Shown here piece after piece: positions 24,632 to 32,066 of a DNA stretch of 64,000 nt. Origin of the DNA: Paenibacillus sp. 1_12 (lineage in GTDB: Bacteria; Bacillota; Bacilli; Paenibacillales; NBRC-103111); the NCBI RefSeq assembly GCF_900114475.1, contig NZ_FOTE01000003.1, positions 248,001 to 312,000 on the forward strand, written 5' to 3'. Both the position numbers and the translations under genes were made by a program. The first letter of the stretch is position 1. Each line of letters opens with the position of its first letter. Under the pieces are notes generated by a model. The model was not told where the DNA came from. It was given only the letters and a program-made list of their open reading frames with translations, and did no database searches.

Positions 24632-24836
24632 TTTCGAGCACGATAATAGTCACGACCATGATTATAAACAACCACGTATCCACAAACAGTGACTTTGATC
24701 ATGATCAAGTCCCGAGCATGATTAGCATGTCGATCAAGATCATACACATGACGCTCATGCTAACGATGATACGCATGTCGATGACCATGATTACCATACG
24801 CAGGCAGTCCATAATAAGGCTGTGGCATCATTCTAA
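24632..24836 (+). pseudogene. Decayed extension of the CbiX His/Asp-rich tail
   Basis: Downstream of the cbiX stop the DNA still encodes His/Asp-rich peptide in a +1-shifted frame: EHDNSHDHDYKQPRIHKQ then stop, and from 24714 EHD, stop, HVDQDHTHDAHANDDTHVDD and HDYHTQAVHN. The end of the real tail (DHKEPHIQRK) and the shifted DYKQPRIHKQ look like two divergent copies ~56-59 bp apart. Interpretation: replication slippage in the GAYCAY repeat caused frameshifts and shortened an originally longer tail. The cobK ribosome-binding site follows immediately. Confidence 0.6.
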
Positions 24837-24853
24837 TAGAAGGAGGCTTAACG

Positions 24854-25627
24854 ATGATATTAGTTATGGCTGGAACTAGTGACGCTCGCGAGCTTGCAGT
24901 TTCCATTCAGCAGACGGGTTATGATCTGCTAACTACCGTTGTAACCGAGAGCGCTGCGCAATCGATGGAGAATGCCGGTCTGCCTGTTATGGTAGGCCGG
25001 TTAACTGCTGGGCAGTTAGCTGCATTAGTTAAGGAACGCGGCATTCGTACGATTGTAGATGCAACGCATCCTTTTGCCGAGGAAGCCTCGAAGAATGCTA
25101 TCACGGCTGCCCGCGAAGCGGACGTGCCCTATATTCGCTATGAACGGGATCGACTTACTTTTGAAGGTAATCCGCTGATTACATACGCTGACGACTATGA
25201 GCAGGCAGCCGAGATGGCCGCAGCCAAGCAGGGCGTCATTATGCTGACGACAGGCAGTAAAACGCTGCATATTTTTGCCAAGCGATTGTTGAACGAGCCA
25301 AACACGACATTGGTAGCCCGTATGCTTCCCCGCAAAGATAATATGGAAAAGTGCGAGGAGCTCGGCTTGCAGCAAAAGAACATTGTCGCGATGCAGGGTC
25401 CATTTTCCAAAGCTTTAAATACTGCTTTATATGAGCACTATAAGGTCACCCTGATGATTACCAAGGAGAGCGGTAAAGTAGGGGCAGTCGATGAGAAGCT
25501 GGAATCGGCGCTGGAGCTTGGCATCGAAACTATTATGATTGGACGGCCAGAGGTAGAGTATGGCGTACATTTTAGCGATTTTGAAGATGTGATTAAGAAG
25601 CTGAACGAACTATTGAAGGGGGTATAA
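24854..25627 (+). CDS. cbiJ: Precorrin-6A reductase (CbiJ/CobK)
   Basis: 257 residues, AGAAGGAGG ribosome-binding site. MILVMAGTSDARELAVSI at the N-terminus and VDATHPFAEEASKNAI (~73-88) are the CbiJ/CobK signatures; VARMLPR and MITKESGKVGAVDEKLESA follow as in the family. It reduces a double bond of the cobalt-precorrin-6A macrocycle with NAD(P)H. Gene order cbiX-cbiJ-cbiC-cbiD is that of the B. megaterium operon. Confidence 0.92.
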   Translation: MILVMAGTSDARELAVSIQQTGYDLLTTVVTESAAQSMENAGLPVMVGRLTAGQLAALVKERGIRTIVDATHPFAEEASKNAITAAREADVPYIRYERDRLTFEGNPLITYADDYEQAAEMAAAKQGVIMLTTGSKTLHIFAKRLLNEPNTTLVARMLPRKDNMEKCEELGLQQKNIVAMQGPFSKALNTALYEHYKVTLMITKESGKVGAVDEKLESALELGIETIMIGRPEVEYGVHFSDFEDVIKKLNELLKGV

Positions 25628-25632
25628 GAAGG

Positions 25633-26283
25633 ATGGATTTTAAAACGGAATTTAAACCTTTGACGGTACAGCCGCAGGAGATTGAGGAACGCAGCTTTGA
25701 AATGATCACGGAGGAGCTTGGCGAGCATCCCTTTACAGAGGAGCAGTATCCTGTTGTGCAGCGTGTCATTCATGCCTCCGCTGATTTTGAGTTGGGACGC
25801 AGCCTTGTTTTTCATAAGGATGCTATTACAGCGGGAATTCGCGCCATTCGTGAGGGTAGACCTGTTGTAGCTGATGTGCAAATGGTGCAGGTTGGTATCA
25901 GTAAGCCGAGAATTGCCAAATTTGGCGGTGATGTACGCGTATATATTTCTGATCCTGATGTGATGGAGGAAGCTAAGCGTTTGAATACGACACGGGCAAT
26001 CATCTCGATCCGCAAGGCGATTCTTGAAGCGGATGGGGCTATTTATGCAATTGGTAATGCACCTACGGCGCTGCTGGAGCTTATTCGTCTTGTCAAAGAA
26101 GGCGCCGCTAAGCCGGGGCTTATTGTAGGTGTTCCGGTCGGCTTCGTATCCGCTGCGGAATCCAAGGATGAATTGGCAAAGCTGGATATTCCTTTTATTA
26201 CGAATATTGGGCGTAAAGGCGGCAGCCCTGTGGCAGTGGCGACGGTCAATGCGATTTCGTTGATGGCTGAACGGCTGGGCTAG
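25633..26283 (+). CDS. cbiC: Cobalt-precorrin-8 methylmutase (CbiC/CobH)
   Basis: 216 residues. QRVIHASADFE holds the catalytic His (residue 47) that protonates the ring during migration of the C11 methyl to C12. VVADVQMVQVGI and the C-terminal PVGFVSAAESKDEL with TNIGRKGGSPVAVATVNAI are conserved. Product is cobyrinic acid. Starts 5 bp after cbiJ. Confidence 0.95.
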   Translation: MDFKTEFKPLTVQPQEIEERSFEMITEELGEHPFTEEQYPVVQRVIHASADFELGRSLVFHKDAITAGIRAIREGRPVVADVQMVQVGISKPRIAKFGGDVRVYISDPDVMEEAKRLNTTRAIISIRKAILEADGAIYAIGNAPTALLELIRLVKEGAAKPGLIVGVPVGFVSAAESKDELAKLDIPFITNIGRKGGSPVAVATVNAISLMAERLG

Positions 26284-26291
26284 GTCAAATT

Positions 26292-27425
26292 ATGGCGATG
26301 GATAAGTCCGGGAGCAAGGGAGACCAAGATGCCAAGCCGCTGCGCCATGGTTATACGACAGGCTCTAACGCTGCGGCGGCAACCAAAGCTGCTTTAACAG
26401 CATTAATCACGCAGGATGAGCAGACGGAAGCTACCATTCATTTGCCAATCGGTCAAGTTGTGACGTTTACGATAGTACGCTGTGAATTTACGATCGAACG
26501 GGCGCAAACCGAAGTCATCAAGGATGGTGGGGACGACCCGGATGCTACCCATGGTGCGCGGATTATTGCTGAGGTTTCTTGGCGGAATGAGAATGGAATT
26601 GAGCTTGATGGCGGTGTTGGTGTTGGACGTGTTACGAAGCCAGGCTTGCCGGTTGAGGTTGGAGAGGCGGCAATCAACCCGGTTCCCCGCAAAATGATTC
26701 GTCAGGCAGTGAGCGATGTTCTGAAGCAGTTCGAGATGGACCGCGGAGTACGCGTCGTTATATCAGTCCCGGATGGCGAGGAAATTGCCAAAAAGACTTT
26801 GAACGGCAGGCTTGGCATCATTGGTGGTATCTCCATCCTCGGTACACGGGGCACGGTGGTACCTTTTTCCACAGCCGCTTATAAAGCCAGTGTGGCTCAG
26901 GCTATTCGGGTCGCTGTTAAATGCGGCTGCGAGCATATCGTACTCTCCACTGGTGGACGAACTGAGAAGTATGGCATTGATATGTTTCCCGAGCTGTCTG
27001 AGGAAGCTTTTGTGGAGATGGGCGATTTTGTTGGATTTGCACTGCTCCATTGCAAAAGGCAGGGTATCAAGCGTGTAACGATGGTCGGAATGATGGGCAA
27101 GTTTTCCAAAATCGCGCAGGGCGTGATGATGGTGCACAGCAAAAGCGCGCCGATTGATTTTGGCTTTCTTGCGAAGGTCGCCCTGGAGGCAGGAGCCACG
27201 GAGGAGCAGGCTGAGGCGATTCGGGGAGCGAACACTGCTGCTTTGGTGGGCGATTGGATGCAGGAATGGGGCTATCCTGGTTTTTTTGAGCTGTTGAGCA
27301 GCTACTGCTGTGACATGGGCCTGAAGGAAGTAGGGGGCGGTATGGAGCTGGATACCGTAATTATTTCGATGAAAGCTGTACTGCTGGGCAGCGCTCGGAG
27401 AAATGATGTGGGGATAGGTGAATAA
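26292..27425 (+). CDS. cbiD: Cobalt-precorrin-5B (C1)-methyltransferase
   Basis: 377 residues. HGYTTGSNAAAATKAAL at the N-terminus (~19-35) is the CbiD hallmark; DGGDDPDATHGARI, RGVRVVISVPDGEEIAKKTL and LGIIGGISILGTRGTVVPFS follow. CbiD methylates C1 of cobalt-precorrin-5B using SAM and is specific to the anaerobic route. Start has only a weak AGGT site 8 bp after the cbiC stop, so translational coupling is likely. The 3' end borders a large repeat block. Confidence 0.95.
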   Translation: MAMDKSGSKGDQDAKPLRHGYTTGSNAAAATKAALTALITQDEQTEATIHLPIGQVVTFTIVRCEFTIERAQTEVIKDGGDDPDATHGARIIAEVSWRNENGIELDGGVGVGRVTKPGLPVEVGEAAINPVPRKMIRQAVSDVLKQFEMDRGVRVVISVPDGEEIAKKTLNGRLGIIGGISILGTRGTVVPFSTAAYKASVAQAIRVAVKCGCEHIVLSTGGRTEKYGIDMFPELSEEAFVEMGDFVGFALLHCKRQGIKRVTMVGMMGKFSKIAQGVMMVHSKSAPIDFGFLAKVALEAGATEEQAEAIRGANTAALVGDWMQEWGYPGFFELLSSYCCDMGLKEVGGGMELDTVIISMKAVLLGSARRNDVGIGE

Positions 27426-27430
27426 GGATC

Positions 27431-27484
27431 GCTGTGCGGAGAATAGGTGAAAGTGCCGCTGTGCGGAGAATAGGTGAAAGTACC
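27431..27484 (+). repeat. 27-bp tandem repeat, two copies
   Basis: GCTGTGCGGAGAATAGGTGA followed by AAGTGCC (27431-27457) is repeated as 27458-27484 with one change (AAGTACC). A more diverged third copy overlaps the end of cbiD (GGGATAGGTGAATAAGG). It abuts structured repeat copy B. Confidence 0.8.
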
Positions 27485-27617
27485 GCTGCGCGACCGAAGT
27501 GTTCTTCCGATCACTGTTGTTCCCGAAATTTTTGATCGTATAAGGGATTTAATGGTCAAAATTCGGGAACAAAGGTGAACGCTAACGCTTCTCCAGAACA
27601 CCACGGTCGCTCCGCTC
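27484..27617 (-). repeat. Structured repeat family 1, copy B (134 bp, reverse orientation)
   Basis: On the minus strand it reads GAGCGGAG, outer stem with GCGACC/GGTCGC and GTGTTCT/AGAACAC, box TTCTGGAGAAGCGTTAGCG and CACCTTTG, inner stem TTCCCGAA/TTCGGGAA (27520-27527, 27562-27569), box CAACAGTGATCGGAAGAA, end CGCAGCG. Same order and length as copies A and C with different stem sequences. Confidence 0.8.
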
Positions 27618-27670
27618 TTTATTCACCGAGCTTTTTAGAATAGAAAGAACACGCGTTTTCCGTAAAGTAT

Positions 27671-27773
27671 GTTTACGTAGTGCTTTAAGGCGACGCTTAC
27701 GATGCAAGCATTGCTGAAGCAGCGCTTTAAGAAAAAGCTTACGAAGTTAGCGTTGCTCTGGTCCGCTCTAAAG
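27671..27773 (+). repeat. Repeat family 2: TTACGA-hairpin-TTTAAG motifs, first cluster
   Basis: GTTTACGTAGTGCTTTAAGG (27671-27690, hairpin missing); GCTTACGATGCAAG + CATTGCTGAAGCAGCG + CTTTAAG (27695-27731); GCTTACGAAGTTAG (27737-27750) + imperfect hairpin + CTCTAAAG. The last two are repeated as a ~80-bp unit at 27950-28029, about 255 bp downstream, with clearly high identity. Confidence 0.7.
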
Positions 27774-27786
27774 TCCGGTGAATAAT

Positions 27787-27920
27787 GAGCGGAGTGGGCG
27801 GAATCGTTCTGGAGAAGCGAAGCGTTCGCCTTTGTCTCTGGATTTCTACCGCTAAAAGTCTTATATCATCAAGAAATCTGGAGACAACAGCGATCGGAGG
27901 AATGATCCGCCCACGCAGCG
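27787..27920 (+). repeat. Structured repeat family 1, copy C (134 bp)
   Basis: GAGCGGAG; outer stem GTGGGCGGA (27794-27802) with TCCGCCCAC (27906-27914); box TTCTGGAGAAGCGAAGCG and TTCGCCTTTG; inner stem GTCTCTGGATTTCT with AGAAATCTGGAGAC; box CAACAGCGATCGGAGGAA; end CGCAGCG. Small open frames here on both strands are artefacts of the palindrome. Confidence 0.82.
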
Positions 27921-27949
27921 GAACATATTCACTGTGCTTCAAAGACTAT

Positions 27950-28029
27950 GCTTACGATGCAAGCGCTGCTTAAGCAGCACTTTAAGATAAAGCTTACGAA
28001 GTTAGCGTTCCTATGGAACGCTTTAAGGA
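27950..28029 (+). repeat. Repeat family 2, second cluster, supplying the cbiET ribosome-binding site
   Basis: GCTTACGATGCAAG + perfect hairpin GCTGCTTAAGCAGC + ACTTTAAG, then GCTTACGAAGTTAG + hairpin CGTTCCTATGGAACG + CTTTAAGGAG. The final AAGGAG is the Shine-Dalgarno of cbiET (ATG 28039). The same layout, with a different hairpin, stands before the gene at 61912. Confidence 0.7.
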
Positions 28030-28038
28030 GACTAAACC

Positions 28039-29337
28039 ATGAGCGGACAACAACCGCATGTACGAATAAATAAGCCGAAAGTCATCGGCATTGGCGATAA
28101 CGGTAGAGGCAGCCTGCTGCCTCTGTATACAGATTGGATCGACAACTGTGAGCTGCTCGTTGGCGGTGAGCGTCAGCTGCAATTTTTCCCTGACCATCAG
28201 GGAGAGCAATGGGTCATTAAAGGTGGCTTGAGTGAGCTGGCAGCCCGATTAAAGACAGAGTCGGAACAGGGACGCAGTGTGGTGGTGCTGGCTTCGGGTG
28301 ATCCACTTTTTTACGGTATCGGCGGCTATTTGAGCTCCAAGCTGGCCGTTGAGGTGTATCCGAATCTGAGCTCGATCCAGCTGGCTTTTGCACGAATGGG
28401 TGAGAGTTGGCAGGATGCTGAGGTTATCAGTGTTCATGGTCGGCGTATAAAAGGTTTAGCTCAGCGTATCGACGGCCGGAAGAAGGTCGCACTGCTCACG
28501 GATGAAACGAATAGTCCACAAGAGATTGCCCGCTATTTGCTCAATTTTGGCATGACGGAATATCGGGTATTTGTAGCTGAGAATCTGGAAGGACCGAGTG
28601 AACGCACAGGCTGGTATGAGCTTCAGGAACTGGCTGAGCAGGGAACGGAAGCTTTTTCTCCGTTGAATGTAGTTGTTTTACGACAAAAGCCGGGTATTTC
28701 CAGCGCAGATTTGCCGGAGTGGCCGTTCGGTATTGATGATGAGCTGTTTGCACAGCGCAAGCCGGATAAAGGGCTGATCACCAAAAAAGAAATCCGTGTT
28801 CTGAGCCTTGCCCAGATGGGACTTCGTTCCGACAGCATTGTCTGGGATATTGGTACGTGCACAGGTTCGGTAGCGATTGAAGCAGCGCGTATAGCCAGAC
28901 AAGGTGAGGTATTTGCCATTGAAAAAAATGAACCCGATCTCGCCAACTGCCTGGAAAATATGACGCGTTTTCGCGCTGATTTTACGGCTGTTCAGGGACG
29001 CGCGCCACAAGGACTGGAGGCATTTGCTGATCCAGACGCGGTATTCATAGGAGGCAGCGGCGGTGAAATGAAAGAGCTGCTGCATGTGTGCTGCACGCGA
29101 CTGCGGCCTGGGGGCAGAATCGTTCTTAATGCGGTGACTATAGAAAACTTGTATGAGGCTAACCGAACATTTGCCGAGGAAGGATTTGCTACGAATATTA
29201 CCTTGGCCCAAATTTCACGCAGCAAGCCGATTTTGGATATGACCCGATTTGAGGGACTTAACCCTGTTTATATTATAACGGCCCGGCATCAAGCGCCGGA
29301 GAGCGCGGCAGTAAAGGAGACGAAAGCAGTTGAGTAA
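28039..29337 (+). CDS. cbiET: CbiE-CbiT fusion: precorrin-6Y C5,15-methyltransferase / C12-decarboxylase
   Basis: 432 residues. N-terminal CbiE (~1-200; [31 protein letters not shown]) and C-terminal CbiT (~225-425; class-I SAM fold with [17 protein letters not shown] and [14 protein letters not shown]). Together they methylate C5 and C15 and remove the acetate carboxylate at C12. A fused CobL-type protein is usual in Bacillus operons. It is separated from cbiD by 613 bp of repeats; whether the mRNA crosses that block or a new promoter lies inside is not visible. Confidence 0.95.
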   Translation: MSGQQPHVRINKPKVIGIGDNGRGSLLPLYTDWIDNCELLVGGERQLQFFPDHQGEQWVIKGGLSELAARLKTESEQGRSVVVLASGDPLFYGIGGYLSSKLAVEVYPNLSSIQLAFARMGESWQDAEVISVHGRRIKGLAQRIDGRKKVALLTDETNSPQEIARYLLNFGMTEYRVFVAENLEGPSERTGWYELQELAEQGTEAFSPLNVVVLRQKPGISSADLPEWPFGIDDELFAQRKPDKGLITKKEIRVLSLAQMGLRSDSIVWDIGTCTGSVAIEAARIARQGEVFAIEKNEPDLANCLENMTRFRADFTAVQGRAPQGLEAFADPDAVFIGGSGGEMKELLHVCCTRLRPGGRIVLNAVTIENLYEANRTFAEEGFATNITLAQISRSKPILDMTRFEGLNPVYIITARHQAPESAAVKETKAVE

Positions 29338-30040
29338 CTTAGGTATTTTGTATGGCTTGGGCGTTGGACCTGGAGACCCGGAGCTCATTACAGTAAAGGC
29401 TTTCCGACTTCTGAAAGAATCACCAGTAATTGCTTATCCACGTAAAAAGCGGGGAGCTAAAAGCTATGCTTTAGCCATTACGGAGCTTTATGTGAACACG
29501 GAAGAGAAAATTATGGTTCCTTTGATCTTTCCAATGACGAGAGACCGTGATGCTCTGGAGCTGCAGTGGAACAAAACGGTGGACGCCGTTTGGCAGCATT
29601 TGGAACAAGGCAAGGATGTCGCTTTCGTCACCGAAGGCGATCCGATGATTTACAGTACTTTTATCCATTTGATGCGGCTAATGGCGGAGCGCCATCCTGA
29701 GGTAGAGATCCGCTCGATTCCGGGTATCTCGTCGGTTAATGCATCGGCCTCACGCTTAGGGCTGCCGATGGCGGACGGGGATGAGAAAATCGCCATTGTT
29801 CCGGCTATGGACGACTATGATCAAATGCGTTATGCGATCGAATCTCATGATTGCATCGTATTTATCAAGGTGGCGAAGGTGATTGATTTGATGCTGCGTG
29901 TGCTGGGTGACCTTGGTTTGGTCGATAAGGCATCTGTGCTGACGAAAGTAACTTCTTCCGAAGAAATGATCTGGCGGGATATTCGCGTGCTGCAGGGCCG
30001 TGAGCTGGAATACTTAACATTAATGGTGGTGAGAAAATAA
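29330..30040 (+). CDS. cbiL: Cobalt-precorrin-2 C20-methyltransferase
   Basis: 236 residues, TTG start overlapping the end of cbiET by 8 bp. [33 protein letters not shown] and [18 protein letters not shown] are the uroporphyrinogen-methyltransferase-family motifs in CbiL/CobI form. Adds the C20 methyl from SAM that is later lost with the ring carbon. Confidence 0.95.
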   Translation: MSNLGILYGLGVGPGDPELITVKAFRLLKESPVIAYPRKKRGAKSYALAITELYVNTEEKIMVPLIFPMTRDRDALELQWNKTVDAVWQHLEQGKDVAFVTEGDPMIYSTFIHLMRLMAERHPEVEIRSIPGISSVNASASRLGLPMADGDEKIAIVPAMDDYDQMRYAIESHDCIVFIKVAKVIDLMLRVLGDLGLVDKASVLTKVTSSEEMIWRDIRVLQGRELEYLTLMVVRK

Positions 30041-30822
30041 TGGATAAAATCTATATTATCGGAGCGGGTCCCGGCGATCCGGATTTGATTACGGTCAAAG
30101 GCTTACGTTTGCTGCAGGAAGCGGATGTTGTTCTCTACACGGATTCATTGGTTAATGAAGACCTGATTGCCAAGGCTAAGCCTGAAGCGGAGATTTTGAA
30201 AAGCGCGGGCATGGATCTGAAGGAAATGGTCGATATCATGGTGGACCGGGTACGTCAAGGTAAAATGGTTGCCCGTGTCCACACAGGTGATCCCGCCGTG
30301 TTCGGTGCCATTATGGAGCAGATTGCTCTGCTCAAAAAAGCAGGAGTCGGGTACGAGGTTATTCCTGGTGTCAGCTCTGTATTTGCCTCAGCTGCAGCGA
30401 TTGGTGCGGAGTTGACGATCCCCGAGCTAACGCAGACCTTGATTCTAACTCGTGCGGAAGGACGGACGCCTGTACCTGAGTTGGAAAAGCTTAAGGACCT
30501 GGCTGCCCATCACTGCACGCTTGCCTTATTCCTTAGTGCCACACTCGTCAAAAAAGTTGTGGGTGACCTACTCGAGGCTGGCTGGAGCGAAAATACGCCG
30601 GTTGCGGTTGTGCAGCGTGCGACTTGGCCCGATCAGCTCATCGTGCGTACGACAATCGCCAATCTGGAACAGGACATGCGCGCGAATGGAATTCGTTCAC
30701 ATGCGATGATTTTGGCAGGCTGGGCGCTGGACCCAGACATTCATAGTAATGAAGAGTATCGCTCCAAGCTGTATGACAAGGAATTCACGCATCGTTTCCG
30801 CAGAGGAGTGAAGCCCTCATGA
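30040..30822 (+). CDS. cbiF: Cobalt-precorrin-4 C11-methyltransferase
   Basis: 260 residues; start overlaps the cbiL stop (TAATG). YIIGAGPGDPDLITVKGLRLL, VHTGDPAVFGAIMEQ, PGVSSVFASAAAIGAELTIP and the long conserved TLILTRAEGRTPVPE are diagnostic of CbiF/CobM. Tight overlap with both neighbours indicates one polycistronic message. Confidence 0.96.
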   Translation: MDKIYIIGAGPGDPDLITVKGLRLLQEADVVLYTDSLVNEDLIAKAKPEAEILKSAGMDLKEMVDIMVDRVRQGKMVARVHTGDPAVFGAIMEQIALLKKAGVGYEVIPGVSSVFASAAAIGAELTIPELTQTLILTRAEGRTPVPELEKLKDLAAHHCTLALFLSATLVKKVVGDLLEAGWSENTPVAVVQRATWPDQLIVRTTIANLEQDMRANGIRSHAMILAGWALDPDIHSNEEYRSKLYDKEFTHRFRRGVKPS

Positions 30823-32066
30823 TCAGCTTAGTCGAGGGTCAATTTCCGGAAATTGAGCAAAATGGCGATTATGCAATAGTAGCCATTACGAAGCATGGCG
30901 TAGAGCTAGCTCGCAAGCTGCAGCAATCATTTTCTCATTCAGATTTGTATTATATGTCCAAATTTGCCCGCGGCGACGAAGCCGAGCTGGGTATTCAATT
31001 ATTCGAGGGCAGCGTGAGAATGCTGTTCCCTGCGCTATTTCCTGCTTATAAGGGTATCATCACGATCATTTCCTTGGGTGCTGTTGTCAGAATGATCGCT
31101 CCCTTGCTGGTAGATAAGAAATCAGACCCCGGTATTGTCGTCATCGATGATAAAGGGGAGCATGTGATCAGCATGCTGTCTGGCCATTTGGGCGGTGCGA
31201 ATGAGCTGACACGTGAGGTAGCCGCAGCCATCGGCGCTAGAGCTGTCATTACAACAGCCTCTGATGTGCAAAAGACGATAGCCGTCGATTTATTCGGTCG
31301 TCGCTTTGGCTGGGTATGGGAATCCGCGGCTAAGCTGACTCCGGTCAGTGCGGCGGTTGTTAATGAGGAGCAGGTTGCTGTTGTAGTAGAATCGGGGGAG
31401 CCGGGCTGGTGGCTTCATGATTCTCCGCTGCCTGCGACCATACGTGAGTATACATCTGTTGAGGCTGCACTTGCCGCTCAGCCGCAGGCAGCTCTTGTTG
31501 TCACACACCGTGTGCTTTCTGAGACGGAAGAAACCATACTAACCAATGGTGTGCTGTATCGTCCGAAGGTGCTTGCACTTGGAATTGGCTGCAACCGTGG
31601 CACAGCAGCCGAGGAAATTGAGGCAGTGATTGTCGAAACGCTGGCGGAATTGCAGTTCTCGATTAAGAGCGTCAAAGCTATCTGCACGATTGATCTGAAG
31701 AAGGACGAGGAAGGTTTGCTTGCTGTCACTCATAAGTATAGCTGGCCGCTGGTGACTTACTCCCCTGAGCAATTAAACGAAATGCATATCGAGGCACCGT
31801 CCGATACCGTTCATCGTTTTACAGGTGCATACGGTGTCAGCGAACCTGCTGCCAAGCTGTATTCGGGAGCATCCAAGCTTGCTTTGACTAAGAAAAAATC
31901 CGGCAATGTGACGATTTCCGTCGGTCTCATCGATTTTGACAAGTTGGCTGTGAAGTCTGTGCAGGCTGCTGCTGAAGGCGATGCATCTGATGCTTCGAAA
32001 GCAGCGTCTATACCCGCATCAACAGCAGTGAACAATAAGCAAGCCGGGGTGCAAGCCGATGGCTGA
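30819..32066 (+). CDS. cbiG: Cobalt-precorrin-5A hydrolase
   Basis: 415 residues; ATGA overlap with cbiF. Three regions as in CbiG: N-terminal (YAIVAITKHGVELARKL), central ISLGAVVRMIAPLLVDKKSD and SGHLGGANELTREVA (~120-150), and C-terminal cobalamin-synthesis domain (ALGIGCNRGTAAEEIEAVI). It opens the delta-lactone and releases the C20 fragment as acetaldehyde. A ~40-residue Ala/Ser-rich C-terminal extension is low complexity. Confidence 0.94.
   Translation: MISLVEGQFPEIEQNGDYAIVAITKHGVELARKLQQSFSHSDLYYMSKFARGDEAELGIQLFEGSVRMLFPALFPAYKGIITIISLGAVVRMIAPLLVDKKSDPGIVVIDDKGEHVISMLSGHLGGANELTREVAAAIGARAVITTASDVQKTIAVDLFGRRFGWVWESAAKLTPVSAAVVNEEQVAVVVESGEPGWWLHDSPLPATIREYTSVEAALAAQPQAALVVTHRVLSETEETILTNGVLYRPKVLALGIGCNRGTAAEEIEAVIVETLAELQFSIKSVKAICTIDLKKDEEGLLAVTHKYSWPLVTYSPEQLNEMHIEAPSDTVHRFTGAYGVSEPAAKLYSGASKLALTKKKSGNVTISVGLIDFDKLAVKSVQAAAEGDASDASKAASIPASTAVNNKQAGVQADG

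Noticed and set aside
24248-24692. Three overlapping Met/Val-, Asp/Arg- and Ile/Thr-rich frames around the cbiX tail
   Set aside because: They are alternative-frame readings of the GAYCAY histidine/aspartate repeat.
27302-27973. Small frames with similar peptides (RQRRTLRFSR-like) in repeat copies B and C
   Set aside because: The peptide similarity comes from the shared conserved boxes of the DNA repeat and is explained by structure; the frames lack ribosome-binding sites.
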